Shown: piece after piece, positions 17,383 through 26,649 of the stretch | Numbering within the stretch: the stretch's first letter is position 1 | Layout: the number at the start of each line of letters is the position of its first letter | Assembly (NCBI GenBank): GCA_016795485.1 | Contig: JAEUHM010000061.1 | Span: 29,717 to 93,716 of the forward strand | Reading direction: 5' to 3' | Length of the DNA stretch: 64,000 nucleotides | DNA from: Verrucomicrobiaceae bacterium | Lineage (GTDB): Bacteria; Verrucomicrobiota; Verrucomicrobiia; Verrucomicrobiales; Verrucomicrobiaceae | Position numbers and translations under genes: made by a program | Notes under the pieces: model-generated | Databases searched by the model: none | Told to the model about the DNA's origin: nothing | What the model saw: only the letters and a program-made list of their open reading frames with translations

Positions 17383-18536
17383 TTTGGGCAGATGAAAACC
17401 TCGTAGGCGATCACGGAGCTCGCTACGTTGACAGTTATCAGGCTCTGCAGGAGATCGTGGCCGACATGCGGGCGGAGATCGCCACAGGGCACCGTCGTTG
17501 TTGTCTCGATACGGAAGCAGACAGCTTACATCACTATTCAGAGAAGCTTTGCCTCATACAGTTGGCATACTCGGATCGTTTTGCGCTCATTGATCCATTG
17601 GCAATCCCAGACATGAGTCCTCTTCTGGCTGTGCTTGATGAACTTGAAGTGTGGTTTCATGGAGCTGACTATGACCTCACGTTGTTCCGCAAAACTTACA
17701 ACTGGGTCCCTGCTTGCATTCGTGATACTCAGATTGCAGCACGCCTCACTGGTAGTAGGCAGTTTGGACTAGCTGCATTAGTTGAGCAGCACTTTGGCAA
17801 AACTTTGTCCAAAGCATCGCAGAAGGCGGATTGGAGCCGCAGACCGCTTCCTCCCGTGATGCTTAGCTATGCCGTAGATGACGTCCGATATCTTCTGCCA
17901 CTTGCTGACAAGCTCATTGGTCAACTCGAAATTCTCAATCGGTTACCGTGGTTCCAACAAAGTTGTGATGCGCTTAGAAAGAGCGTTACCGAGCGCACTG
18001 CTGTCATTCGTGAAGAGCCATGGCGTGTCCAGGGTTCCGGTCGACTGCATCCGCGTGGACTAGCAGCCCTCAAGGCGCTGTGGGAATGGCGTGATACGGT
18101 GGCAATGGGCCGAGATATTCCCTGCTTCAGGGTTATGTCCAACAAGCAATTGGTCGAAGTAGCTCTGGCGCTTGAAGCAGGACGGGAATTGCCTCCGCCT
18201 AACGGCTGGCGCCCTCGTTGGAAGCAAGAGTATCGTCAAGTTGTCGAGGGTGTGCTCGCCTCTCCAGAATCAAGCTGGCCGAAGCGGCAGCGCAATCACG
18301 GGGGAAGGCTCACCGAAAAAGCGCGCCTGTTGCTTGATAAGCTTTGCGGCGAGCGCGAAAAGTCTGCCGCTGAGTTAGAACTTGAACCCTCTCTTCTTGG
18401 GTCCAAGTCTGTCCTTGAGCAGATCGTCAGCCAACCCGAGGCCATCAGTGAATTGATGGCATGGCAATATGACGTGCTACGTGGACCCATTGACGCTGCC
18501 CGCGATGAATTGGGATTCAACAACTCAATCATATAA
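17379..18536 (+). CDS. rnd: Ribonuclease D (3'-5' exoribonuclease)
   Basis: A DEDD-family exonuclease of 385 residues. Exo I is LDTEADS (D44, E46), Exo II is FHGADYDL (D99), and Exo III is YAVDDVRYL, the RNase D form with Tyr. An HRDC domain follows (about 205-290: LAALKALWEWRDTVAMGRDIPCFRVMSNKQLVEVA), with a second helical region after it. It trims tRNA and other structured RNA 3' ends. It overlaps the rho stop by four bases and converges on the rluD-family gene, sharing 12 bases. Confidence 0.93.
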   Translation: MIWADENLVGDHGARYVDSYQALQEIVADMRAEIATGHRRCCLDTEADSLHHYSEKLCLIQLAYSDRFALIDPLAIPDMSPLLAVLDELEVWFHGADYDLTLFRKTYNWVPACIRDTQIAARLTGSRQFGLAALVEQHFGKTLSKASQKADWSRRPLPPVMLSYAVDDVRYLLPLADKLIGQLEILNRLPWFQQSCDALRKSVTERTAVIREEPWRVQGSGRLHPRGLAALKALWEWRDTVAMGRDIPCFRVMSNKQLVEVALALEAGRELPPPNGWRPRWKQEYRQVVEGVLASPESSWPKRQRNHGGRLTEKARLLLDKLCGEREKSAAELELEPSLLGSKSVLEQIVSQPEAISELMAWQYDVLRGPIDAARDELGFNNSII

Positions 18537-19439
18537 GTTCTGCGTCCAGGGCATGAACTCGTCGGGAATCGGTGCCTCGAATGACATCGCCTTTTGGCTA
18601 ATTGGGTGATCAAACGCTAGCTTCCATGCGTGGAGCATAAGCCGATGGCATTTGATCAATTGACGGGATGGATGACCGTATAACCCGTCTCCCAAAATGG
18701 GTCGCTGCAGCACATCTCTCATGTGCACACGAATCTGGTGGGTTCTTCCGGTGAACAAGTGGCACAGAACCAACGCACATCCATTGTGTTCCCCAACAAC
18801 CTTCCACTCCGTGATGGCGTTTTTGCCTGAGCCGTCAAACAACACAGCCATGCGCTTTCTGTCTACTGGGTGGCGGCCAATCATGTTTTCGATTCGCCCA
18901 GCCCTGTCATTAGGCATACCGTTGACTGCTGCTAAGTAGATCTTTTTGATTCTGCGACCCGCAAAGGCATCAGTGAGACAGACGTGTGCTCGATCGTGTT
19001 TAGCTACAACCATGCAACCGGAGGTTTCTTTGTCCAAACGGTGGACAATACCAGGCCGAAGTTCTCCGCCAATGCCGCTCAAATCGTCACAGTGATGAAG
19101 GAGCGCATTCACTAAGGTGCCATCCGGGTTACCTGCTGCCGGATGGACGACAATCCCAGAGTCTTTATTTAGCACAACGATGTCTGAGTCCTCGTACAGG
19201 ATATTCAACGGAATATCTTGAGCTTCTACGGCAGTCTGTTGGGGTTCTGGGACGCTCAGAGAGATCGTGTCCCCGGCCTTCAGTTCAGCACTAGGTTTGG
19301 TGGGCCGCGTGTTGAGCAGGGCATGCCCTGATTTAATCAAGTCCTGAAGTCTTGCGCGGGAAAGTTCCGCTACATGCTTCTGGAGGAACCGATCCAAGCG
19401 ATCCCCAGCTCCATCGTTTGCTGTTACGTCAAACTGCAT
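18525..19439 (-). CDS. RluD-family 23S rRNA pseudouridine synthase
   Basis: A 304-residue RluA/RluD-family enzyme. An N-terminal S4 RNA-binding domain (RLDRFLQKHVAELSRARLQDLIKSG form) precedes the synthase domain. The catalytic aspartate is D136 in HRLDKETSG, and the FTGRTHQIRVH motif III and LGDGLYG strand are present. The domain order suggests RluD, which modifies helix 69 of 23S rRNA, but RluC-type targets cannot be excluded. Tail-to-tail overlap with rnd. Confidence 0.92.
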   Translation of the reverse strand: MQFDVTANDGAGDRLDRFLQKHVAELSRARLQDLIKSGHALLNTRPTKPSAELKAGDTISLSVPEPQQTAVEAQDIPLNILYEDSDIVVLNKDSGIVVHPAAGNPDGTLVNALLHHCDDLSGIGGELRPGIVHRLDKETSGCMVVAKHDRAHVCLTDAFAGRRIKKIYLAAVNGMPNDRAGRIENMIGRHPVDRKRMAVLFDGSGKNAITEWKVVGEHNGCALVLCHLFTGRTHQIRVHMRDVLQRPILGDGLYGHPSRQLIKCHRLMLHAWKLAFDHPISQKAMSFEAPIPDEFMPWTQNLYD

Positions 19440-19501
19440 TCCGCAAACATAGATGGCTCTCCACAGACTCTAAAGTTACTCTATTTGTCATCGAACGAGA
19501 C

Positions 19502-20452
19502 TCAAGGCACGGGTTCACCAGACCCCGCATAGTACCAGCCCTCGACCCTCCCATTTTTGACGATGCAGAGAATGTCGACAGGTTGAGGTCCAAAAATGCT
19601 GTTCACCTCGGCATTGACCTTGATTGCCCATGCAGGCTTGCCCTCATGATTTGTTGGCTCAGGGTCGGACCACCTTGAAATCTTGTTTGCTTTCAGTTCC
19701 GTTAGGTCTGCGGCCTGCAAGTGCGCAATCAGCAGCGGATATGACCCATCGGGAGCCGAAACTGGCTTACCGTCAGGACTCACCTGACCGCCGCTAGGGG
19801 CTGGCAATTGTGTTTCAGATGCATTGGACGAGGCAAGTTTCTTTGCGTGCAGCTTACGCAGTGCATCAGTTCTGCGTTGCTTCCAGATCTCGTAACCATC
19901 AATGATGCTGTTTTTGAAGTCAGTATCTTCCAATGCAACGACTGCCCGTGCGGGTGACGTGGGTGTTGGAGCGAGGAGCAATTGTGGGCTTTGGAAGCCT
20001 ACAGCAACCGCTTGAGCACCTGCTGCTAGCGTGGAACCGCCCACACTCATCTTAAAGAGAGTGTCTTTGAGAAGCTTCACCGGTCTGGGGAAAGCACTTG
20101 GAGGGATCTTGGTCCAGTTGAGAGTGAGATCCTCGATGGATTCGTGCTTTGGAGGGACAAAGCCATTGGGTTCAGCCTTCACCTCTTCCACTTTAGTTGT
20201 CATCGTGGGAGCAGCAGTTGGGCTTGGTGTCGGAGTTGGGACGGTAGGAGTCGCCTTAGGAGCCGGCGTTTCTGGTGGTAGTGTTGCTACATCAGGCTGA
20301 GGCACACTTTTTACCGTTTCTGTGGTGATGGGAGTTGGTGCGCCTTTGTTAAGGTTTTTGAAGATGATCTTTTCGCCCACCGGAGCGCCAAAGTAGTCGT
20401 AGGCGGCAAAAGCAGCACCAAAGATGAGCACGGTTACGAAGAGTGATTTCAC
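19502..20452 (-). CDS. Membrane-anchored Pro/Thr-rich hypothetical protein
   Basis: A 316-residue protein with an N-terminal hydrophobic anchor or signal (MKSLFVTVLIFGAAFAAYDY), then about 60 residues rich in Pro and Thr (residues 38-95) that look like an extended periplasmic linker. A C-terminal globular part has a conserved-looking LTLNWTKIPPSAFPRPVKLLK stretch and an end with a 'KNGRVEGWYYAGSG' strand. No known family recognised. The gene lies 62 bases upstream of the rluD-family gene on the same strand. Confidence 0.7.
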   Translation of the reverse strand: MKSLFVTVLIFGAAFAAYDYFGAPVGEKIIFKNLNKGAPTPITTETVKSVPQPDVATLPPETPAPKATPTVPTPTPSPTAAPTMTTKVEEVKAEPNGFVPPKHESIEDLTLNWTKIPPSAFPRPVKLLKDTLFKMSVGGSTLAAGAQAVAVGFQSPQLLLAPTPTSPARAVVALEDTDFKNSIIDGYEIWKQRRTDALRKLHAKKLASSNASETQLPAPSGGQVSPDGKPVSAPDGSYPLLIAHLQAADLTELKANKISRWSDPEPTNHEGKPAWAIKVNAEVNSIFGPQPVDILCIVKNGRVEGWYYAGSGEPVP

Positions 20453-20591
20453 AGTTTAAAGCAGGGGGTTGGGATTGGTCAGGACCTTACTGGGTAGCAA
20501 GTTTAGGACGAATGGGCGGCACTTTTCTTCGATTTTTGGCGATTTTCACTTCCAATCCCATGGAGTCTTTGTACCTCGCCGTCTCGCACCG

Positions 20592-21527
20592 ATGCAAACC
20601 ACACCCGTTACCGTTCAGGACCTCCAATCTTCCGTCGTCAGCGTGCCTCCGTTGGCACGTAAAGACGATCTCACGCTCAATGACGAGGCAAATCTGGCTT
20701 TGATTCGACACCTAGAAGCTGGTGGAGTCCGCATCTTTCTCTATGGCGGGAATGCCAACTTGTACAATATCGCAGTCAGCGAGTATGCGAGCTTGCTTGA
20801 GTTTCTGAGCAGCGCGGTGGCACCCACGAGCATTGTTGTTCCATCAGTGGGTCCATTTTACGGTAACATTATCGATCAGGCGGCGATTCTCCGACAGTTC
20901 AGATTTCCAACGGCGATGATTCTCCCAACGCTGTTCCCAGCTAAACCTGCTGGCATTCAGACTGCGGTAAGGCACTTCGTGGAGAAAGCGGGAATCCCAG
21001 CTGTCCTGTATTTAAAGGACGAAGGTTATATGCCTCCTGAAGCGGCGGCTGAACTAGTGAACGATGGGCTGATTTCTTGGATCAAATACGCCATTGTCAG
21101 AAATGACCCGGCACAAGATTCATACTTATCCCGGTTGGTTGATCTCGTAGATCGGAAGTTGATTGTCAGTGGAATCGGCGAGCAGCCGGCGATCATTCAT
21201 CTGCGCGACTTCGGCATCACCGGGTATACTTCTGGATGTGTCTGTATCGCACCCAGTCTGTCAATGCAGATGCTAAAGCTCGTGCAAAGTGGTGAGTATG
21301 TTGCTGCAGAAGCGATTCGCGAGACTTACCGATCATTGGAAGACATGCGAAACTCGTTTGGGCCTATTCCTGTTCTGCATCATGCTGTAAGTCTAAGCGG
21401 TATTGCAGACATGGGGCCGTTTCTTCCGCTTCTGGCGCCTTTGAGCGATGAGATTCAAACTGCAATAGGCCCGGTTGCAAAAGCCCTGCTGGCTGCTGGT
21501 GGCGGCTCCAGCCATCATGTAAGTTAA
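20592..21527 (+). CDS. DapA/N-acetylneuraminate-lyase superfamily protein of unknown substrate
   Basis: From ATG 20592 a 311-residue TIM-barrel protein results. The Schiff-base lysine of DapA-type aldolases appears kept (K165 in ISWIKYAIV), as does the preceding tyrosine (Y140 in VLYLKDEGYM). The GTTGE substrate-carboxylate loop of true dihydrodipicolinate synthase is replaced by YGGNANLYN. It is therefore probably a lyase or aldolase on another 2-oxo acid. It is a single gene, divergent from 19502-20452. Confidence 0.75.
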   Translation: MQTTPVTVQDLQSSVVSVPPLARKDDLTLNDEANLALIRHLEAGGVRIFLYGGNANLYNIAVSEYASLLEFLSSAVAPTSIVVPSVGPFYGNIIDQAAILRQFRFPTAMILPTLFPAKPAGIQTAVRHFVEKAGIPAVLYLKDEGYMPPEAAAELVNDGLISWIKYAIVRNDPAQDSYLSRLVDLVDRKLIVSGIGEQPAIIHLRDFGITGYTSGCVCIAPSLSMQMLKLVQSGEYVAAEAIRETYRSLEDMRNSFGPIPVLHHAVSLSGIADMGPFLPLLAPLSDEIQTAIGPVAKALLAAGGGSSHHVS

Positions 21528-21594
21528 CGGCTTGACTCAGATAGCTTTGTGAAGTTGTTGAGGCAATGACCCCATAGGGGAGTTTGCTCTTTAG

Positions 21595-21815
21595 TTTCAA
21601 TCGAATCCAAATACCGACCACCAGCACAGGGGAAGGCCGTGAAATCCGGCCACAGTAGCGCTGCGGTAACAGGTGACGACTCTCTAGCTCCGGTGTCTCG
21701 ATTGCCGGTAAGTGAATAGTCAATCCGTGCTAGTCATGGGTGAAGACGTGAGAGAAGGCGAGGTGTGGCACTGTCCCACCCACAAACCTGGAGTCCGAAC
21801 ATCCACCTGATGGTC
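21595..21815 (+). ncRNA. Cobalamin riboswitch
   Basis: The 313-base gap between 21528 and 21840 holds a cobalamin-type aptamer. Recognisable blocks are GGGGAAGGCCGTGAAATCC (21629-21647; the conserved GGGAA/GGTGAAAxTCC element), a GCGCTGCGGTAACAG segment matching the CCGCAACTGT-type core (21657-21671), and a 3' AGTCCGAACATCCACCTGATG (21792-21812), which corresponds to the conserved 'GAAGTCCGAAxxCCTGCC' end. It finishes about 25 bases before the ATG at 21841, where no clear Shine-Dalgarno is seen, so control may be at translation. Boundaries are approximate. Confidence 0.8.
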
Positions 21816-21840
21816 GTTTCGCAATCATTCATCGCATCAA

Positions 21841-24390
21841 ATGAAACACTGCATTTTGGCACTCTTGAGTGCCAGTGGGTCTACGCTGCTCGCAGCAGAC
21901 TGGATCGTAATTAAAGTCGCCGAAGCCGAAGGCTTTGTGAGAACGCACGCTCATATTCCGTCTACCGGGGAACTTGTCCTTGGAAACGGTGGGCAAATGT
22001 TTAAGCAGCAGGGATTCGGCGGAAGGACACTGGAGCCCTTCGAGCTTGGGTCGCTCATTGTTGATCCATCGTTCATTGCCACATCTACGTCTGGCGGACT
22101 TTTGGGAGCCGGAGGCTTTGGGAGCACAGGCGTATATCCTTTTGAGCCATCTGCTCCCACTCAGGCCCCTGGCGCTGCACTCGCAACACTCCAGAACTTC
22201 GACGGAGTGTTCTGGAAGCATCCGGTGCATCAGACCTCGGGCTGGATAGTTGGCGGAGGTAATGGCACGCTCACGAGCGGGCCGTTTGGTGACTTCAAGC
22301 AGCACAACCTGACCTTCGTCTCCACGGATGGCTCGACGGTGAAAGCAATCACTGGCGACCTGAGTACCTACAGCTCCGGTATGGCGACGAACAACCAAGG
22401 AGACCTCTACCTTGGAACGTCAGACACGAACCCCGTGTTGAATAACAGGGTTCTCATGTTCTCTGCTGACGCTATTCACGGGGCAATCACTGGCAGTGCA
22501 CTCACGGTTAACGAAGCATCGAACACAGGGAGTCTGCCAACGACAGGAAGTCTCGCCCTTGACTCTACTGGGCGTCTGTGGGCTTCTGGCTTCGAGCGAG
22601 ACGTGATCTTGATGCGCGACAACTCAGTTGGGATTCGTTTGTTCAAGCCAGATCATCCCGCTATTTTTGGGGCAGGTGGACCCGTTCTCTATCAAGTAAA
22701 GACCTTTACTGTAGCAGGAGTTCATTACGTCAGTTTTCTGGCAAGTGATCAGTACGGTGTCGCTGGCACGCCCGTTTACTATGGCTGGAAGAAGGTGGAT
22801 GAGTTGGCTAGTCGCGTGGTTTCATTTGCCCTTACGGCACAGAACGTGTCCGAAAGTAGCGGGGCAGTTTCGGTGGAAGTTCGGGTATTCCCCGCACCCA
22901 CAAAGTCCATTACGGTGCCACTGAAGATTTCTGGCACTGCCACAAAAGGTGTCGACTACACGTTGTCCAGCCAGAGCATCAAGTTTCAGCCTGGCCAAAC
23001 TTCGAAGACGATCACTCTTAACATACGTCCGGATGTCATTAATGAACCCGGCACGAGTGAAACCATTGTCTTGGAACTGGATCATCCAATACCAAACTCT
23101 CATTGTGGTATCAGCCTAGTTGGCACGACATCCACTTTGACCGTGAACGATGTCGAATCGCTGCCGGTCGTCACCACGGTCCAAAATTTCCCAACGCTTC
23201 GAGTCGGCACCAGTTTCAACCATCAACTCTCAACGTCTGGTGGCGATGCTATTCAATACTCGGCGACTGGACTTCCCAAGGGGCTCAAGCTCAACCCGAA
23301 GACAGGTGAGATCACCGGCAGGCCAGAAGTGCCTGGTGAGTTTGTGGTGGTTGTTAAGGCTACCAATGCGCTCGGAACAAGTGTATCAGAAGCCATACCA
23401 ATGGAGGTGCAGGCCATAGCGCCGATGCTTGTCGGGCAATTTGTTGCGCTTGGTGATGTCGGAGAGCGACTTGACCTCAACGTTAAGCCAAACGCTTTCT
23501 TCACGGGAGGCTTCAGGGTTGGCAAGGTTCTCCATAAGTTGTCGGATCGAATGGAGACATCTTCAGAAGACGGTGTCTACAGTGTAATGCTAGCAGGTTA
23601 TGGCAGCCTCTCGTTCACGATCAACAAGCTTACCGGCAATGTGATGGGCGCTTCGTTTGGTGGGCCTCTAGTTGGCTGGCGTGCGACGAACGATAACCGC
23701 CGAGAGGGACGCCATCACTTCCAGATCGCTCCAGGAGTCGGTGCCAACCAGCCAGAAGGGTTTGGCTTTGGCAGCATTGTTGTGGATGCAAAAGGACAAG
23801 CAATCATCACCGGTCGAGTTGCAGATAACTCCGCCTTTTTATCAGTCTCTCCGGTGAGTAGCAATGGCGATGTCGCTGTCTATCAACCCTTGTATGAAAA
23901 TATGGGGCACCTGATTGCCATGCTAAATCTGGATGGCACAAACGATCGAGTCATTAGCGGCAACTTCATGTGGAAGAAGCCACCTCAGAGTTCTGGTGTC
24001 TATGCTGGAGGTTGGAGTCCACAGCTTGTGCTATCCGCATCGGGGGGGCGTTATCGTGCTGTTGCTGGTTCGACCCTCTTTCTTGGAGCAACTCCTGCTG
24101 GTTCGGGCAATGCAGACCTCACACTCTCAGGAGCGGGTATCGCCAGCACTGTGCTTGATGTCTCCATAGCCATCTCACCTGTGATGCGGGTCTCCCGGCC
24201 CAATAACGTCACTACTTCTCTGAGTAAGGGCCTTGTTTCCGGAAATGCGATCACGGGTGGCGAAAGCTTAGCCTTCAGAGGCATCATGGTTCCGAAAACA
24301 GGCAGTTTGAGCATTTTTGACGGAACAGTCAGTGGATTCTTTGTGAGGCAGGGAAGAACAGGCCAATTGGAGATCAAGCCGAAACCATGA
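21841..24390 (+). CDS. Riboswitch-controlled surface protein: propeller-like, Calx-beta and Ig-like domains
   Basis: An 849-residue exported protein. It has a signal peptide (about 1-19), a region of 300 residues with repeating GxLYLGTSD / GRLWASGFERD strands like an NHL or beta-propeller, and a Calx-beta domain (about 325-440: VSESSGAVSVEVRV...GTATKGVDYTLSS). A putative Ig/He_PIG domain (about 445-525: SATGLPKGLKLNPKTGEITG) follows, then a 300-residue beta-rich C-terminus. Calx-beta domains usually bind calcium. It directly follows the cobalamin riboswitch and overlaps the next gene by ATGA. No PEP-CTERM or autotransporter tail is visible. Confidence 0.85.
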   Translation: MKHCILALLSASGSTLLAADWIVIKVAEAEGFVRTHAHIPSTGELVLGNGGQMFKQQGFGGRTLEPFELGSLIVDPSFIATSTSGGLLGAGGFGSTGVYPFEPSAPTQAPGAALATLQNFDGVFWKHPVHQTSGWIVGGGNGTLTSGPFGDFKQHNLTFVSTDGSTVKAITGDLSTYSSGMATNNQGDLYLGTSDTNPVLNNRVLMFSADAIHGAITGSALTVNEASNTGSLPTTGSLALDSTGRLWASGFERDVILMRDNSVGIRLFKPDHPAIFGAGGPVLYQVKTFTVAGVHYVSFLASDQYGVAGTPVYYGWKKVDELASRVVSFALTAQNVSESSGAVSVEVRVFPAPTKSITVPLKISGTATKGVDYTLSSQSIKFQPGQTSKTITLNIRPDVINEPGTSETIVLELDHPIPNSHCGISLVGTTSTLTVNDVESLPVVTTVQNFPTLRVGTSFNHQLSTSGGDAIQYSATGLPKGLKLNPKTGEITGRPEVPGEFVVVVKATNALGTSVSEAIPMEVQAIAPMLVGQFVALGDVGERLDLNVKPNAFFTGGFRVGKVLHKLSDRMETSSEDGVYSVMLAGYGSLSFTINKLTGNVMGASFGGPLVGWRATNDNRREGRHHFQIAPGVGANQPEGFGFGSIVVDAKGQAIITGRVADNSAFLSVSPVSSNGDVAVYQPLYENMGHLIAMLNLDGTNDRVISGNFMWKKPPQSSGVYAGGWSPQLVLSASGGRYRAVAGSTLFLGATPAGSGNADLTLSGAGIASTVLDVSIAISPVMRVSRPNNVTTSLSKGLVSGNAITGGESLAFRGIMVPKTGSLSIFDGTVSGFFVRQGRTGQLEIKPKP

Positions 24391-26588
24391 TTCAGAAGCG
24401 CTCACGGTGGATTTCACGAAAAGGACTGCTCCTAGCCCTTGTGCTCGCCACGTTGTTAGGCGGGGGTTTTGTGACCTACCATCGTGAGCATCTGCTCTTG
24501 TGGCTGGCTGGCGCTTCGACCGCAGTTACACCAGCGGTAGAAGATTCTCATTTTCGGCCACTACCGATCTCGTTCGAGATCAATGGGAATGTCAGCGATA
24601 ACGAACTGGAAGTAGACCTCGCTGTTATCATAGCGGACTGGCAGACTGACGGTGATTCACTGCTCTTGGACCGGCTCACTCCCACGGGGATCCAGGCGAT
24701 ACAGGGCTCTGGAGGGCAGGGGTTGAGTCGCCAAGTGAAGACGATGGGAATGTGGTTTCCGGTATTTGATCTTTCGCGTGCCCGCAGGCGCGATGGTTCC
24801 CAGATTGAGTCCACAGCTTTGGGAGTTGATGTCGATCCTGACACAGTTTCCCTGACCAAGATTCCGTTATCCATAGTCGCTGCTAGCCCTCCCCGTGTCA
24901 TGGTCGGCGAGACCCTCGACTACACTTTCGGGGCGATTGGAGGCGTGCCTCCCTATCAATGGCATCAGTCGGGGGGAAATTGGGTAATGGAACAATTGAC
25001 TGGACGCCTATCCGGGCCTGCTGGCCCCCCGGCAAAGACCCCGATCTCGGTGACTGTCACAGACTCGGTCGGAGCACACGTATCGATTGATACCGAGGTC
25101 GTCGTGATACCAGACCAACCGCTGGTCATTGTGACTGAATCGCTGGGAGTAGTAGAAGTGGAGCAACAATTGTCGATTCAGTTGGAGGGGAAGGGCGGTG
25201 TTTCGCCCTATACCTGGGCACTAACATCTAGTATCGGGCTAACGTGCGATTCAATCTCGGGTAAAGTCACGGGTTCCGTATCAAATCCGGGCGACTATGA
25301 AGCAGTTATCACGCTCCGTGACGACCAGGGAACTGAAGTGAGCACGACACTACTTATCAAGGTTAGTGAGGGTCTTGAGATCGTAACGGATTATCTGTTG
25401 CCAAGCGCAGAGCCAGAGGTGCCCTACACTCAACTACTTGAGGCAAGAGGCGGCACAGAGCCTTATCGGTGGACGGTCGAGGGTGATTTGCCGCCGCGAT
25501 TGACGCTGGATTCATCAGGTCTGCTCAAGGGAATACCGTTTGGCAAAGAGGGGCTGTATCGATTCACTGTGAGGGTCGAGGATTCGCTTGGATTGCACCA
25601 CATCAAGGCCATGCAACTCCCCATTATGCAGGCTTTGGTGGCTGTTCCTTCAAGGAGGTGTGCTGGTCTTGCATGGAGAAACCGTGCGGTTGAGCGGCGT
25701 GTGGGCGGAAGAGTGGTCAGTGCTATCATTTCACGTGACGGGCCCGATGGTAGCCGAGAGATTCAGATTGCAGGGAGATCAAACTTTGTTGATCGCGGTC
25801 TCTCTGAAGGTGCATCATACGATTATCGTCTCGCAGTCACACTTGCGGATGGTCGGAAGGTTTCAGTTGGACGCAAGAAGGTGGCTATTTTGCCAATTGC
25901 ATTGGTGAAGGGAACGCATGGGATTCGTGGTGATCCATTTGCGGACAGGGTTGTTTCATACCGACCGCTTTCGGCGAATGGTTTTGGGGCGCGGCTTCTC
26001 CCAGATAACGTATTGGGACCACCAAACGGTATGAGCACGTACGAGCCAGCATTTCGTCCTGAGCATCTTGTCTCACTACACGCCAGCTCAATTGGTGGAG
26101 GAGAGATTGTTCTGGAGTTTACTGACAATATTGTAGCGGCGGGGCAGGGAGAAGATCTCACCGTATTTGAAAACGTGATGTTTGTGGGCCGCAATCCGCT
26201 AAGGCGATTTATGGAGCCTGCAATCATAGAAGTGGCGCTGTTTGATGACGATTGGGTGCGCTTTCCCGCAGTTGTCCTGCCAAGCGGTGATTCAACTCAG
26301 GACGTGTGGCAGCCACAATACTACGCCCAGGGGTTTGCTGGCATCAATGCAACGACAGGTGACAATCCAACAGATCCATCAAGAAGCGGTGGAGACAGCT
26401 TCGATTTTGCTAGGCTCGGACGGTCTGACTTGTCGTGGGTCCGGTTCGTTCGGATTCGTTCCACTGGAGACAATGTGACTTCTTCGCTTCACGGGGTGAT
26501 GGTTCGCCATAACCAAGAAATGAATGCCACTTCTGGGGTAGGCTCATCAGGATTTGACCTCGATGCGGTAAGCGCAGTTCACTTTTGA
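24387..26588 (+). CDS. Riboswitch-controlled surface protein with Ig-like repeats and cell-surface C-terminal domain
   Basis: A 733-residue protein with an N-terminal transmembrane anchor (about 12-32). It has at least three putative Ig/He_PIG domains (about 165-245, 250-330, 335-415), each with a GGxxPYxW core and a 'sGxltG' turn, then a fibronectin-like piece. The C-terminal domain (about 525-715) reads LGPPNGMST, GGGEIVLEFTDN, LTVFENVMF, EPAIIEVALFDDDWVRFP and SFDFARLG. That order matches the bacterial 'cell surface protein' domain often found in cobalamin-regulated loci, as far as I recall. Coupled to the previous gene by ATGA. Confidence 0.82.
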   Translation: MIQKRSRWISRKGLLLALVLATLLGGGFVTYHREHLLLWLAGASTAVTPAVEDSHFRPLPISFEINGNVSDNELEVDLAVIIADWQTDGDSLLLDRLTPTGIQAIQGSGGQGLSRQVKTMGMWFPVFDLSRARRRDGSQIESTALGVDVDPDTVSLTKIPLSIVAASPPRVMVGETLDYTFGAIGGVPPYQWHQSGGNWVMEQLTGRLSGPAGPPAKTPISVTVTDSVGAHVSIDTEVVVIPDQPLVIVTESLGVVEVEQQLSIQLEGKGGVSPYTWALTSSIGLTCDSISGKVTGSVSNPGDYEAVITLRDDQGTEVSTTLLIKVSEGLEIVTDYLLPSAEPEVPYTQLLEARGGTEPYRWTVEGDLPPRLTLDSSGLLKGIPFGKEGLYRFTVRVEDSLGLHHIKAMQLPIMQALVAVPSRRCAGLAWRNRAVERRVGGRVVSAIISRDGPDGSREIQIAGRSNFVDRGLSEGASYDYRLAVTLADGRKVSVGRKKVAILPIALVKGTHGIRGDPFADRVVSYRPLSANGFGARLLPDNVLGPPNGMSTYEPAFRPEHLVSLHASSIGGGEIVLEFTDNIVAAGQGEDLTVFENVMFVGRNPLRRFMEPAIIEVALFDDDWVRFPAVVLPSGDSTQDVWQPQYYAQGFAGINATTGDNPTDPSRSGGDSFDFARLGRSDLSWVRFVRIRSTGDNVTSSLHGVMVRHNQEMNATSGVGSSGFDLDAVSAVHF

Positions 26589-26594
26589 TGATAA

Positions 26595-26630
26595 CAAAAA
26601 AGGGCACCCAGTTGCGGGTACCCCTTTTTA
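26595..26630. terminator. Bidirectional terminator between convergent genes
   Basis: Near-palindromic AAAAAGGG/ACCC facing GGGT/CCCCTTTTT around a short AGTTGC loop. A-rich and T-rich ends serve both strands. It sits seven bases after the 24387-26588 stop and 20 bases before the end of the minus-strand gene. Confidence 0.9.
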
Positions 26631-26649
26631 CTGTCAGTGCTCGGTGGAG

